Shown here in pieces: positions 1 to 8,537 of a stretch of DNA of 36,961 nucleotides (positions are counted from its first letter, which is position 1; each line of letters begins with the position of its first letter). Origin of the DNA: IMCC26077 sp964490435. GTDB taxonomy: Bacteria > Actinomycetota > Actinomycetes > Nanopelagicales > Nanopelagicaceae. The DNA lies in assembly GCA_964490435.1 (NCBI GenBank), contig CAZBCF010000011.1:1-36961 (forward strand), read 5' to 3'. The notes under the pieces are model-generated. The model had not been told where the DNA came from and did not search any database. It worked only from the letters and a program-made list of their open reading frames with translations. The position numbers and the translations under genes are program-made.

Positions 1-1736
1 AGCTCCTGAGAATCCCAGTCGGGCGCCAATTCGCGCGCGATCATGATGTCATCATTGGACGTTCCAGCCGCAACCATCGGCCAGACCATTGCATCACGGA
101 AGACATTGAAATCGACAACGACTGGTTGGTCATTAATTGCCATCGCTGCCTCGATTGTCTTATCGACATCCTCAGGTCGTTCGCATCGAAGTCCAACACA
201 GCCCATTGCCTCAGCAAGTTTTGCAAAATCTGGAACACGCTTAGAGTGCAGATCGGTATTCGAATAGCGCTGGTTGTAGAAGAGGGTCTGCCACTGACGG
301 ACCATTCCTAGGCTCTCGTTGTTGATGAGCGCAACCTTGATGGGGATGTTATTGATTGCGCACGTGACTAGCTCTTGATTGGTCATTTGGAAACATCCAT
401 CACCATCGATTGCCCACACGGTCGTGTTTGGCGCACCCACCTTCGCTCCCATCGCTGCGGGTACTGCATAACCCATAGTTCCTAATCCACCAGAGTTAAG
501 CCAGGTTCGTGGCTTCTCATAATTGATAAATTGAGAAGCCCACATTTGATGCTGCCCGACTCCTGCGGTGTAAATAGTGTCGGGATCAGAAATCTTTCCG
601 AGTCTCTCGATGACATATTGCGGCGAGAGCGAGCCATCGGTTGGCATGTCATAGCCAACGGGATAGGTAGTACGCCAACCATCGACTTGTTTCCACCATG
701 CCGCGAGATCGGGTTGGCTCTTCGCGAATTCAGCCTTAAGTATCGGAAGAAGTTGTGCCATCGTCAATCGAACATCGCCAACGACGGGTACATCGGCATG
801 ACGATTCTTTCCGATCTCAGCCGGGTCGATATCAGCATGAATCACTCTCGCATTGGGGGCAAAGGTGGAGAGTTTTCCGGTGACGCGATCGTCGAAACGA
901 GCGCCGAGCGTGATAAGCAAGTCTGCTTTCTGCAAAGAGGTGACCGCAGCAACGCTGCCATGCATTCCTGGCATACCAACGTGAAGTCGATGGCTATCAG
1001 GGAAGGCGCCACGAGCCATGAGCGTGGTAACGACCGGTGCGCCTACTAATTCGGCGAGCGCGAGTAATTCTTTATGAGCATTTGCTTTAATGACACCGCC
1101 GCCAACATAGAGAACCGGACGAACCGATTGAGCAATCAGCGCGGCCGCATCCTTAATCGCTTGCGGGATGGGTTGTGAGTGGTCGCGGTAACCAGGAAGG
1201 TCGATATCCTTCGGCCACTGGAAATTCACTCGCTCTTGTAGCGCATCCTTGGCAACGTCGACGAGCACTGCACCAGGGCGCCCGCTGGCGGCGATGTGAT
1301 AAGCCTGCGCGATTGCACGCGGGATATCAACTGCCTTCGTGACGAGATAATTGTGTTTGGTGATCGGCATGGTGATGCCGCGAATGTCTGCTTCTTGGAA
1401 AGCGTCAGTGCCAATCGCGCTTGAAGGAACCTGGCCAGTGATTGCGACCATCGGAACTGAATCCATCTGTGCATCAGCAATCGGAGTGACGAGGTTGGTG
1501 GCACCCGGACCCGAGGTTGCGATGCAGGTACCAACGCGACCGGTCGCTTGCGCATAACCTGTGGCCGCATGGCCAGCCCCTTGTTCATGTCGAACCAAGA
1601 TGTGCCGGATCTTGCTGTCGTAGATCGGGTCATAAGCGGGAAGGATCGCGCCACCTGGAATACCGAACATGACATCCACGCCGGCATGCTCCAATGAACG
1701 GATCAAGCTCTGCGCGCCAGTCATCTCCTCGGCCAT
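1..1736 (-). CDS. ilvB: Acetolactate synthase large subunit, 3' end cut by window edge
   Basis: This enzyme condenses two pyruvates, or pyruvate with 2-oxobutyrate, in the first common step of valine, leucine and isoleucine synthesis. About 578 residues are visible and only a short C-terminal tail should be missing. The ThDP-activating Glu lies in VRHEQGAGHAA (E51), the FAD-contact motif GARFDDRVTG is in the middle domain, and the ThDP/Mg motif GDG...NN is near the C-terminus. The start is the ATG at 1736, with a GGAGAAGG ribosome binding site just upstream. The gene follows ilvD on the same strand but has its own leader peptide and attenuator. The regulatory subunit gene ilvN would be expected beyond the left edge; that is inference. 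Identity is very secure. Confidence 0.97.
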   Translation of the reverse strand, partial: MAEEMTGAQSLIRSLEHAGVDVMFGIPGGAILPAYDPIYDSKIRHILVRHEQGAGHAATGYAQATGRVGTCIATSGPGATNLVTPIADAQMDSVPMVAITGQVPSSAIGTDAFQEADIRGITMPITKHNYLVTKAVDIPRAIAQAYHIAASGRPGAVLVDVAKDALQERVNFQWPKDIDLPGYRDHSQPIPQAIKDAAALIAQSVRPVLYVGGGVIKANAHKELLALAELVGAPVVTTLMARGAFPDSHRLHVGMPGMHGSVAAVTSLQKADLLITLGARFDDRVTGKLSTFAPNARVIHADIDPAEIGKNRHADVPVVGDVRLTMAQLLPILKAEFAKSQPDLAAWWKQVDGWRTTYPVGYDMPTDGSLSPQYVIERLGKISDPDTIYTAGVGQHQMWASQFINYEKPRTWLNSGGLGTMGYAVPAAMGAKVGAPNTTVWAIDGDGCFQMTNQELVTCAINNIPIKVALINNESLGMVRQWQTLFYNQRYSNTDLHSKRVPDFAKLAEAMGCVGLRCERPEDVDKTIEAAMAINDQPVVVDFNVFRDAMVWPMVAAGTSNDDIMIARELAPDWDSQE

Positions 1737-1762
1737 AATTTCCTTCTCCCTATTAATGCGAA

Positions 1763-1788
1763 ATCCCCCAGTGATTCCACTGAGGGAT
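1763..1788 (-). terminator. Attenuator hairpin before ilvB
   Basis: Read on the minus strand, an 11-bp stem (one G-U pair) closes a GAAT loop, and the ilvB ribosome binding site follows about 10 nt later. The run after the stem is only ATTTCGC, so the U-tract is weak, which is not unusual for actinobacterial terminators. It follows the Val/Ile leader peptide and a second hairpin, which is the expected order for a translation-coupled attenuator. Termination itself is inferred. Confidence 0.72.
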
Positions 1789-1789
1789 G

Positions 1790-1822
1790 GCGCACGATCT
1801 GTATTGACGCTAGATCGCGCGC
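1790..1822 (-). promoter_or_regulatory. Leader-pause hairpin overlapping the ilvB leader peptide stop
   Basis: The segments 1812-1822 and 1790-1800 form an 11-bp stem with one G-U pair and an 11-nt loop. The 5' arm covers the last leader codons and overlaps the leader stop codon, so a ribosome that finishes or stalls in the leader would change this fold. That matches the 1:2 hairpin of classical attenuators. I did not identify a clear competing 2:3 antiterminator by eye. Confidence 0.6.
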
Positions 1823-1854
1823 TCCATAACCACAATAATTACAGCGGTTGCCAT
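1810..1854 (-). CDS. ilvB leader peptide (branched-chain amino acid attenuator)
   Basis: A 14-residue open frame reads MATAVIIVVMERAI and ends in TAG. Five consecutive codons (GTA ATT ATT GTG GTT) are Val-Ile-Ile-Val-Val, products of the pathway that the downstream gene starts. It lies about 75 bp before the ilvB start and is followed by two hairpins. Low charged Val or Ile tRNA would stall the ribosome here and favour read-through into ilvB, as known for ilv leader peptides in enterobacteria and corynebacteria. A -10-like hexamer ends 6 nt before the ATG, so the transcript may start at the ATG and be leaderless. The frame is too short for routine gene calling. Confidence 0.85.
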   Translation of the reverse strand: MATAVIIVVMERAI

Positions 1855-1860
1855 ATCTCT

Positions 1861-1890
1861 ATTCTCCCGCTAAATGGCGATAACCGTCAA
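1861..1890 (-). promoter_or_regulatory. Candidate promoter for the ilvB leader transcript
   Basis: On the minus strand a TTGACG -35 hexamer (1885-1890) is separated by 18 bp from a GAGAAT -10 hexamer (1861-1866). Transcription would begin about at 1854, the first base of the leader peptide ATG. The -35 is strong and the -10 is degenerate. The same GAGAAT hexamer occurs in the candidate rne promoter. Confidence 0.5.
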
Positions 1891-1929
1891 CCCCTACTTG
1901 ACCCCCAACTCCCCCAGGTGGGCGTGAGG

Positions 1930-3630
1930 TTAGTCGCAGACTGCGCCTCGGGAGGCTGAGCCAACGAGCTTGGAGTATTTAGCCAGAACCCCTCGGGAGT
2001 AGCGATGGGTAAGAGGGCGCCACCCCTTCTTCCGCTCCGCTAGTTCAGCATCTGAGACAAGTAGCTCTAATTGACGGGTTTTGGTGTTAATCCGAATGAT
2101 GTCGCCATTGCGCACGAATGCGATCGGACCACCATCGACCGCTTCCGGCGCGATATGTCCCACGCAGAGTCCCGTGGATCCACCAGAGAAGCGACCATCG
2201 GTAAGCAACATTGTCGTCTTTCCTAGACCAGCACCTTTTATCGCACCGGTGATCATCAACATCTCGCGCATGCCTGGTCCACCTTTCGGACCTTCGTAAC
2301 GGATGACGAGTACATCGCCGGCCTGAATCGAACCATTCTCCAGCGCATCCATCGCTTCTCGCTCGCGTTCGAAGACCTTTGCTGGCCCTTCAAAAGTCTC
2401 GATTCCGATTCCAGCAGTCTTTGTCACCGCTCCCTCAGGGGCGAGTGATCCGCGCAAAATAGTGATGCCTCCGGTGGTATCCATAGGGCTCTTCGTCGCA
2501 CGCAAAATCTCACCGTCCGGATCTGGCGGTGCGATGTGCGCCAAGTTCTCAGCCATCGTCTTACCCGTGACTGTCAACGTATCACCATGAAGCAACTTGG
2601 CATCAAGGAGTGAGCGCAACACGACCGGAACGCCTCCGACCTTGTCGACATCACTCATTACATAACGACCGAATGGTTTCAAGTCGCCAAGGAGCGGAAC
2701 TTTTGAACCGATCCGATGGAAGTCTTCAACTTCAAGATCGACATCGGCTTCATGAGCAAGTGCCATCAAGTGCAGAACAGCATTTGTTGATCCACCTAGA
2801 GCCATCAGAATGGTTATGGCGTTTTCAAATGCCTGCTTCGTCAAGATATCGCGAGCGGTAATTCCTTGTCGGATTAATTCGACTACAGCGACTCCTGATT
2901 TCTTTGCGTAATCATCGCGCCGACGATCAACTGCAGGTGGCGCTGCAGAGCCAGGAAGCGAAAGTCCAATTGCTTCGCCTATCGATGCCATGGTGTTTGC
3001 GGTGTACATGCCACCGCAAGCGCCTTCGCCCGGACAGATTGCACGTTCGATTCGGTCGACCTGCTCCTTCGAAATCAAACCTCGGGCACATGCACCCACT
3101 GCCTCAAATGCATCGATGATGGTGACATCTTTCCCATCTACATTTCCGGGCAAGGTAGAACCTGCGTAGACAAATACTGATGCAACATCCAAGCGAGCAG
3201 CAGCCATCATCATTCCGGGAAGTGATTTGTCGCAACCAGCAAACATCACCATGCCATCAAGTCGCTCTGCTTGCATGACCGTTTCCACCGAATCTGCGAT
3301 GACCTCGCGCGAGACGAGCGAGAAGTGCATACCTTCATGTCCCATGGAGATGCCATCAGAAACCGAGATAGTGCCAAATTGGAGTGGGAAACCGCCCGCT
3401 TGATGGACGCCCTCTTTCGAAGCCTTCGCGAGACGATCGAGTGAGAGATTGCAGGGCGTGATCTCATTCCACGAGGAAGCGATACCAATTTGAGGTTTGA
3501 CCCAATCGTCGTCGCCCATCCCGACAGCGCGGAGCATTCCGCGCGCAGGCGCGCGCTCGAGTCCATCGGTCACGGTGCCAGAACGTGGCTTCATCGGATT
3601 TAGCGGGCTATCCCCTGTGTTCTTGGTCAT
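1930..3630 (-). CDS. ilvD: Dihydroxy-acid dehydratase
   Basis: This enzyme dehydrates 2,3-dihydroxy-isovalerate and -methylvalerate to the 2-keto acids, the third step of valine and isoleucine synthesis. The protein has 566 residues, normal for the family. The likely Fe-S ligands are C60 (in NEITPC), C133 (in AGCDKSLPGM) and C205 (in PGEGACGG). I chose the ATG at 3630, which gives MTKNTGDSP; a TTG 39 bp further upstream is in frame but extends past the usual N-terminus. No ribosome binding site precedes the ATG, while a TACTAT hexamer ends 6 nt before it, so leaderless expression is possible. It is divergent from the MFS gene and upstream of ilvB. Confidence 0.97.
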   Translation of the reverse strand: MTKNTGDSPLNPMKPRSGTVTDGLERAPARGMLRAVGMGDDDWVKPQIGIASSWNEITPCNLSLDRLAKASKEGVHQAGGFPLQFGTISVSDGISMGHEGMHFSLVSREVIADSVETVMQAERLDGMVMFAGCDKSLPGMMMAAARLDVASVFVYAGSTLPGNVDGKDVTIIDAFEAVGACARGLISKEQVDRIERAICPGEGACGGMYTANTMASIGEAIGLSLPGSAAPPAVDRRRDDYAKKSGVAVVELIRQGITARDILTKQAFENAITILMALGGSTNAVLHLMALAHEADVDLEVEDFHRIGSKVPLLGDLKPFGRYVMSDVDKVGGVPVVLRSLLDAKLLHGDTLTVTGKTMAENLAHIAPPDPDGEILRATKSPMDTTGGITILRGSLAPEGAVTKTAGIGIETFEGPAKVFEREREAMDALENGSIQAGDVLVIRYEGPKGGPGMREMLMITGAIKGAGLGKTTMLLTDGRFSGGSTGLCVGHIAPEAVDGGPIAFVRNGDIIRINTKTRQLELLVSDAELAERKKGWRPLTHRYSRGVLAKYSKLVGSASRGAVCD

Positions 3631-3747
3631 AGCCAGATAGTAGCCAGACAATTGCTGGAATGTCTGCAAGGAAGTGAACCTGCTGGCTGTTACCTTATTC
3701 TCCTACGCATTCGCGTTCACTGAGCCTAAAAAATCTGGAGAGATTAC

Positions 3748-5205
3748 ATGTCAACAAACAACGCTGCCCCCATCCTTGCCCCCGACAGGTGGCGCACCCT
3801 CTTTGTGATCGCAATCGCCCAATTGATGGTCGTGCTTGATGCTTCGATTGTGAATATCGCGATACCTAGTGCAAAGGCAGAACTTGGCATCACAGCGGCA
3901 AACCAACAATGGATCGTGACCGCATACACCCTTGCATTCGGTTCGCTCTTGCTACTCGGTGGTCGAATCGCAGATTTCGTTGGTCGCAAGCGAATCTTCA
4001 TCATGGGTCTACTCGGCTTTGCCGCAGCATCGGCGCTTGGTGGTATTGCTTCGACACAAGGGTTGCTCTTCGCTTCCCGCGGTTTGCAAGGTGTCTTCGG
4101 TGCGCTCCTTGCCCCCGCGGCGCTCTCGATTGTCAGCGTTACCTTCACTGACCCCAAAGAACGTGCTCGCGCATTTGGTGTGTATGGCGCAATCTCCGGT
4201 GGTGGCGCCGCAATCGGTTTGATTCTTGGCGGCACGCTCACCGAGTATTTCTCTTGGCGTTGGTGTCTTGGCGTAAATACTCCTATAGCACTCGTTGCTG
4301 GTTTGCTCGCATTCAAATATGTCCATGAATCCAAAGCAGGTGGCGACCATAGTTATGACCTACCTGGAACGCTGAGCGCTTGTGCTGGACTCTTCGCTTT
4401 GGTCTATGGCTTCAATGAAGCGGCAACAAAAGGATGGTCTGCAAACATCACAGTCACCTTCTTGATCGCGGCAGCAATCCTGTTGATCGCATTCTTCGTC
4501 ATCGAGAGCAAGGCAAAGAACCCTCTTATGCCACTTCGCGTGATTAGCGAACGAAATCGCGGCGGTTCATATCTTGGCTCACTAGTCGTGGGTGCCGGAC
4601 TATTCTCGATGTTCCTCTTCCTTGGTATCTATCTGCAACAAGTGCTGGGCTACACCCCACTTCGCGCTGGCTTTGCCTTCTTGCCATTCACTGCGGGCAT
4701 CATTGTCTTCGCCGGTATCGCATCGCAATTACTTCCAAAAGTCGGACCACGACCCTTGATGGTCCCCGGCCTTCTTGCAGCTGCAGTGGGATTGCTTCTG
4801 ATGACACGCATTACCCCTGAAACCTCATATGTGACGCACGTACTCCCATCGCTCTTGATCATGAGCAGCGGTATGGCGCTCGTTTTTATCCCGCTCTCAT
4901 CGACCGCGTTGCACGGCGTTGGTAATCGCGATGCTGGGGTCGCAAGTGCGCTCATCAACACCAGTCAACAAGTCGGTGGGTCATTGGGAACTGCGCTTCT
5001 CAATACTGTTGCTGCGACCGCGGCAACCTCCTATGCCACAGCAAATGCGACCAAGCCGCAGATCTTCGGATTGACGCATGGATTTACCGTTGCCTTCACA
5101 GTAAGTGCTGCGCTCTTGGTCGTTGGCGCTATCGTGCTCGCCTTCTTCATCACAATTGGTAAAGAGGCAGTTGTTGAAAATGAGGGTGGAGCAGCAGTCC
5201 ACTAA
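3748..5205 (+). CDS. MFS drug/metabolite exporter, DHA2 (14-TM) family
   Basis: A 485-residue polytopic inner-membrane protein, predicted to be a proton-driven exporter. The first helix carries the DHA-type motif LDASIVNIAIP (residues 30-40), and motif A reads GGRIADFVGRKR at 71-82 in the loop after helix 2. The length and number of hydrophobic stretches fit the 14-helix DHA2 (EmrB/QacA-like) group. A GGAGAG ribosome binding site sits 7 nt before the ATG. The gene stands alone on the plus strand between ilvD (divergent) and gatB (convergent, 22 bp apart). The substrate cannot be read from sequence; export of an antibiotic, a dye-like toxin or an amino acid are all possible. Confidence 0.9.
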   Translation: MSTNNAAPILAPDRWRTLFVIAIAQLMVVLDASIVNIAIPSAKAELGITAANQQWIVTAYTLAFGSLLLLGGRIADFVGRKRIFIMGLLGFAAASALGGIASTQGLLFASRGLQGVFGALLAPAALSIVSVTFTDPKERARAFGVYGAISGGGAAIGLILGGTLTEYFSWRWCLGVNTPIALVAGLLAFKYVHESKAGGDHSYDLPGTLSACAGLFALVYGFNEAATKGWSANITVTFLIAAAILLIAFFVIESKAKNPLMPLRVISERNRGGSYLGSLVVGAGLFSMFLFLGIYLQQVLGYTPLRAGFAFLPFTAGIIVFAGIASQLLPKVGPRPLMVPGLLAAAVGLLLMTRITPETSYVTHVLPSLLIMSSGMALVFIPLSSTALHGVGNRDAGVASALINTSQQVGGSLGTALLNTVAATAATSYATANATKPQIFGLTHGFTVAFTVSAALLVVGAIVLAFFITIGKEAVVENEGGAAVH

Positions 5206-5227
5206 AGGAAGTTGCGCTTGACGTTAA

Positions 5228-6724
5228 TCAAGTAAGAAGGCCAAGGAGAAGTTCGCGCACTCGCGCAGCATCTGCTTGGCCTTTGGTCTCTTTCATCACC
5301 GCACCAATGAGTGCACCTGCTGCCGGTAGATGGCCATTGCGGACCTTCTCGGCAGTCTCTGGTTGAGCAGCAATCGCCTTTTCGATTGCTGCAATCAATG
5401 CGCTCTCATCGGAAACGACTTTGATGCCTTTTGTAGCAATCACCGAATCTGGATCGCCCTCCCCTGCAATCACGGCAGCAACGACCTGCCGGGCAAGCTT
5501 GTCGGTTAATTCGCCAGCGGTGATCAGTTCGACAATACGGGCAACATCCTTAGGAGTGATTCCAACGCTGCTTAACTCGACATCTGACTCGTTAGCCAAG
5601 CGCGAGATCTCACCGAGCCACCAACCGCGTGCACGAGTGGGATCGGCACCGAGTGCGACCGTCTCTTCAACGAGATCGACTGCACCAGCATTGACCATCG
5701 CAGCCATCTCTTTGTCAGGGACTTGCCACTGAGTCTGTAACCGTGCGCGCCGAACCGATGGTTTCTCGGGTAACTGACTGCGAAGTTGTTCGATCCACGC
5801 TGCATCGGGTGCAACTGGAGTCAGATCAGGTTCTGGGAAGTAGCGATAATCCTCGGCTTGTTCTTTAGAACGACCAGAGCGCGTGGTGCCGGTATCTTCT
5901 TGGAAGTGGCGAGTCTCTTGGATGACGCGCTCACCCTTATCGAGTAAACCTGCGTGACGGATCATCTCACCGCGAACAGCGCGCTCGACCGAACGCAATG
6001 AGTTGACGTTTTTGGTTTCACTACGCGTGCCCAATTTTCCCGATCCAATCGGAGCGAGTGAAACGTTTGCATCACAGCGCAACGAACCTTGCTCCATCTT
6101 CACATCACTAACGCCCAACGAACGCAAGATGTCGCGCAACTCTTTAACGTAAGCCTTTGCAACTTCGGGTGCGTACTTTCCAGTTCCGGAGACAACTTTC
6201 GTCACAATTTCCACTAATGGAATGCCGGCGCGGTTGTAATCGAGCAATGAATATTCAGCGCCATGTATCCTCCCGGTTGAGCCACCAACGTGAAGCGACT
6301 TTCCGGTGTCCTCTTCCATATGAACACGCTCAATCTCGATTCGGAAAGTCTGCATGCCCTCATCAGTCTCTACTTCGACATCTAGATATCCGTTGGTGCA
6401 GATTGGTTCGTCGTACTGCGAGATCTGGAAATTCTTTGGCATATCTGGGTAGAAGTAATTCTTTCGAGCGAACCGGCTCTTGGGCGTAATAGCACAGTTG
6501 AGCGCAAGCCCGATTCGAATAGTGCTTTCAATTGCTTTCGCGTTCACAACCGGAAGTGCGCCGGGCATCCCGAGGCAGACTGGACATGTTTGAGTGTTGG
6601 GTGGCGCGCCAAAAACGGTGGCGCATCCACAGAACATCTTGGTTTCGGTATTGAGTTCGACGTGCACCTCAAGCCCCAATGAGGGTTCATATTTGGCAAT
6701 GACTTCGTCAAAGGTAAGCGCCAT
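5228..6724 (-). CDS. gatB: Aspartyl/glutamyl-tRNA amidotransferase subunit B
   Basis: GatB is the kinase and tRNA-binding subunit of GatCAB, which converts mischarged Glu-tRNAGln and Asp-tRNAAsn to the amide forms. The protein has 498 residues. The N-terminal cradle domain shows the zinc-site cysteines CGC and CPVC (in FCGCATVFG and TCPVCLGMPG), and the C-terminal part has the helical YqeY-like tail domain. The start is the ATG at 6724, whose A is shared with the gatA stop (TGATG), so translation is probably coupled. Upstream in-frame codons inside gatA would add 16 non-conserved residues. It is the last gene of the proA-gatC-gatA-gatB run and ends against the MFS gene. Confidence 0.97.
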   Translation of the reverse strand: MALTFDEVIAKYEPSLGLEVHVELNTETKMFCGCATVFGAPPNTQTCPVCLGMPGALPVVNAKAIESTIRIGLALNCAITPKSRFARKNYFYPDMPKNFQISQYDEPICTNGYLDVEVETDEGMQTFRIEIERVHMEEDTGKSLHVGGSTGRIHGAEYSLLDYNRAGIPLVEIVTKVVSGTGKYAPEVAKAYVKELRDILRSLGVSDVKMEQGSLRCDANVSLAPIGSGKLGTRSETKNVNSLRSVERAVRGEMIRHAGLLDKGERVIQETRHFQEDTGTTRSGRSKEQAEDYRYFPEPDLTPVAPDAAWIEQLRSQLPEKPSVRRARLQTQWQVPDKEMAAMVNAGAVDLVEETVALGADPTRARGWWLGEISRLANESDVELSSVGITPKDVARIVELITAGELTDKLARQVVAAVIAGEGDPDSVIATKGIKVVSDESALIAAIEKAIAAQPETAEKVRNGHLPAAGALIGAVMKETKGQADAARVRELLLGLLT

Positions 6725-8223
6725 CAGCGCACCGTCAATTCTGGAATCTGATGGGTTAGAGGGCCATTCCACTTCTTCATCAACTCGCGCTCGAGCGCGC
6801 CACCAACCTGGTAGAGACGGTCATCTTTCATCGCAGGTGCGATGATCTGGAATCCAACGGGCAATCCCTCTGATAACCCGGCTGGCAAACTCATCGAGGC
6901 AACGCCGGCCAAGTTGACCGGAATAGTCGCGACATCACTGAGATACATCGACACCGGGTCATCACTCTTCTCGCCAATTTTGAATGCCACTGTCGGCGTA
7001 GTTGGCGAAACCAGGACATCAACTTTCGAGTATGCAGATGCAAAATCACGAGTGATTAGTGTCCGCACCTTTTGCGCGCTTCCGTAAAAAGCATCGTAAT
7101 AACCTGCGGAAAGAGCATAGGTGCCCAGGATTATTCGCCGCTTCACCTCTGGCCCAAATCCCGCCTCGCGAGTCAGACTCATCACCTCTTCAGCACTTCG
7201 CGTCCCGTCGTCACCAACTCGAAGGCCATAACGCATCGCATCAAAGCGAGCAAGATTCGATGAAGCCTCACTCGGTGCAATGAGATAGTAAGCACCAAGG
7301 GCGAACTTGAAGTTCGGACACGATACTTCGATGATTTCTGCGCCTAGTGATTCAAGAATCGCCAACGATTCTGCAAAGCGCTCGGCAACGCCCTTTTCAT
7401 ATCCGGCACCAGATAACTCTTTGACGACGCCAATCTTTAAGCCCCGCACATCTGCATGTTGTGCGGCAGCAACCACATCAGGAACAGGGGCATTGATGCT
7501 CGTTGCATCTTTGGGATCAAACCCAGCAATCACTTGATGGAGTAGCGCAGTATCCAAGACTGTTCGTGCACAAGGACCGGCTTGATCAAGGCTTGATGAG
7601 AATGCGACTAAACCATAACGCGATACGCCGCCGTAGGTTGGTTTGACGCCGACCGTTCCAGTCACGGCAGCGGGTTGTCGAATCGAACCACCGGTGTCGG
7701 TGCCAATCGCAAGTGGCGCTTGAAATGCAGCGAGCGCTGCTGCTGAGCCACCACCAGATCCACCGGGAATGCGCTCTACATCCCAAGGGTTACGAGTTGG
7801 ACCATAAGCAGAGTTCTCAGTTGAAGAACCCATCGCAAATTCATCCATGTTCGTCTTACCGAGGATGACAACGCCGGCAGTTTTCAACTTGGTGACGACA
7901 GTTGCATCGTATGGCGGTCGCCATCCCTCGAGGATCTTCGAGCCACACGTAGTGGGTATCCCTTTTTGGGCAAGGACATCCTTGAGCGCTAGTGGCACAC
8001 CATGCAATACAGATGGATTGTTGTTCTTGTTCTTGCGAGCCGTATCTGCTGCATCTGCTTGTGCTAAAGCGCCTTCACTATCGACATGTAAAAATGCGTT
8101 AATCGTTGAATCGGTCTTGGCAATCTGATCAAGATGGGCTTGGGTGACGTCCCGTGATGAAACATCGCCTTTTGCGATAAGCATTGCTAATTCTGCAGCG
8201 CTCTGCTTGATGAGTTCGCTCAC
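6724..8223 (-). CDS. gatA: Aspartyl/glutamyl-tRNA amidotransferase subunit A
   Basis: GatA is the glutaminase subunit of GatCAB and supplies ammonia to GatB. It is a 499-residue amidase-signature protein. The Ser-cis-Ser-Lys triad is visible: K81 in LALKD, S156 in PGGSGGGS and S180 in GTDTGGSIRQPAA. The start ATG at 8223 overlaps the gatC stop by 4 bp (ATGA), and the stop overlaps the gatB start by one base. The three subunits are therefore likely made in equal amounts from one transcript. Length and motifs are typical and nothing is truncated. Confidence 0.98.
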   Translation of the reverse strand: MSELIKQSAAELAMLIAKGDVSSRDVTQAHLDQIAKTDSTINAFLHVDSEGALAQADAADTARKNKNNNPSVLHGVPLALKDVLAQKGIPTTCGSKILEGWRPPYDATVVTKLKTAGVVILGKTNMDEFAMGSSTENSAYGPTRNPWDVERIPGGSGGGSAAALAAFQAPLAIGTDTGGSIRQPAAVTGTVGVKPTYGGVSRYGLVAFSSSLDQAGPCARTVLDTALLHQVIAGFDPKDATSINAPVPDVVAAAQHADVRGLKIGVVKELSGAGYEKGVAERFAESLAILESLGAEIIEVSCPNFKFALGAYYLIAPSEASSNLARFDAMRYGLRVGDDGTRSAEEVMSLTREAGFGPEVKRRIILGTYALSAGYYDAFYGSAQKVRTLITRDFASAYSKVDVLVSPTTPTVAFKIGEKSDDPVSMYLSDVATIPVNLAGVASMSLPAGLSEGLPVGFQIIAPAMKDDRLYQVGGALERELMKKWNGPLTHQIPELTVR

Positions 8224-8528
8224 GCTTCTTCACCCAAAATCTGTGGTACCCGAAAGCGCGACTCTTCACTGGCGGGAGCGCCGCTGAGCGCCTCTTCTGG
8301 GGTGAGACTCGGCACAATCACATCAGCTCGTGCGACATTGGTGATCTCTAATGGATGCGACATCGCAGGAACATCTGCGCCGGCTGCCTCTTGAACAACA
8401 GCGACTGCGTCGAGGATGCCGTCAATCTGGCCAGCCAAGTGCGAGAGCTCCTCCTCGCCGAGGGTGATGCGCGCCAAAGCGGCAATCCGCGCGACCTCAG
8501 CACGAGTGATTCGGGATTCGCTAGCCAT
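8220..8528 (-). CDS. gatC: Aspartyl/glutamyl-tRNA amidotransferase subunit C
   Basis: GatC is a small subunit that wraps around GatA and stabilises the GatCAB complex. The 102-residue protein has the family's N-terminal helix (ITRAEVARIAALARI) and the C-terminal FRVPQIL end that contacts the other subunits. It begins 9 bp after the proA stop and overlaps gatA by 4 bp, so it appears to be co-transcribed with proA. Its ribosome binding site is weak (GGTAGG, within the proA end), which suggests coupling to proA translation. Confidence 0.95.
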   Translation of the reverse strand: MASESRITRAEVARIAALARITLGEEELSHLAGQIDGILDAVAVVQEAAGADVPAMSHPLEITNVARADVIVPSLTPEEALSGAPASEESRFRVPQILGEEA

Positions 8529-8537
8529 ATCGGAAGC

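Noticed and set aside
531..1049. 172-codon plus-strand open frame
   Set aside because: It is antisense to the well-conserved ilvB and resembles no protein family.
5237..5284. 9-bp inverted repeat AAGGCCAAG/CTTGGCCTT near the MFS and gatB 3' ends as a terminator
   Set aside because: The loop is 29 nt, the arms are in gatB coding sequence and no proper U-tract follows.
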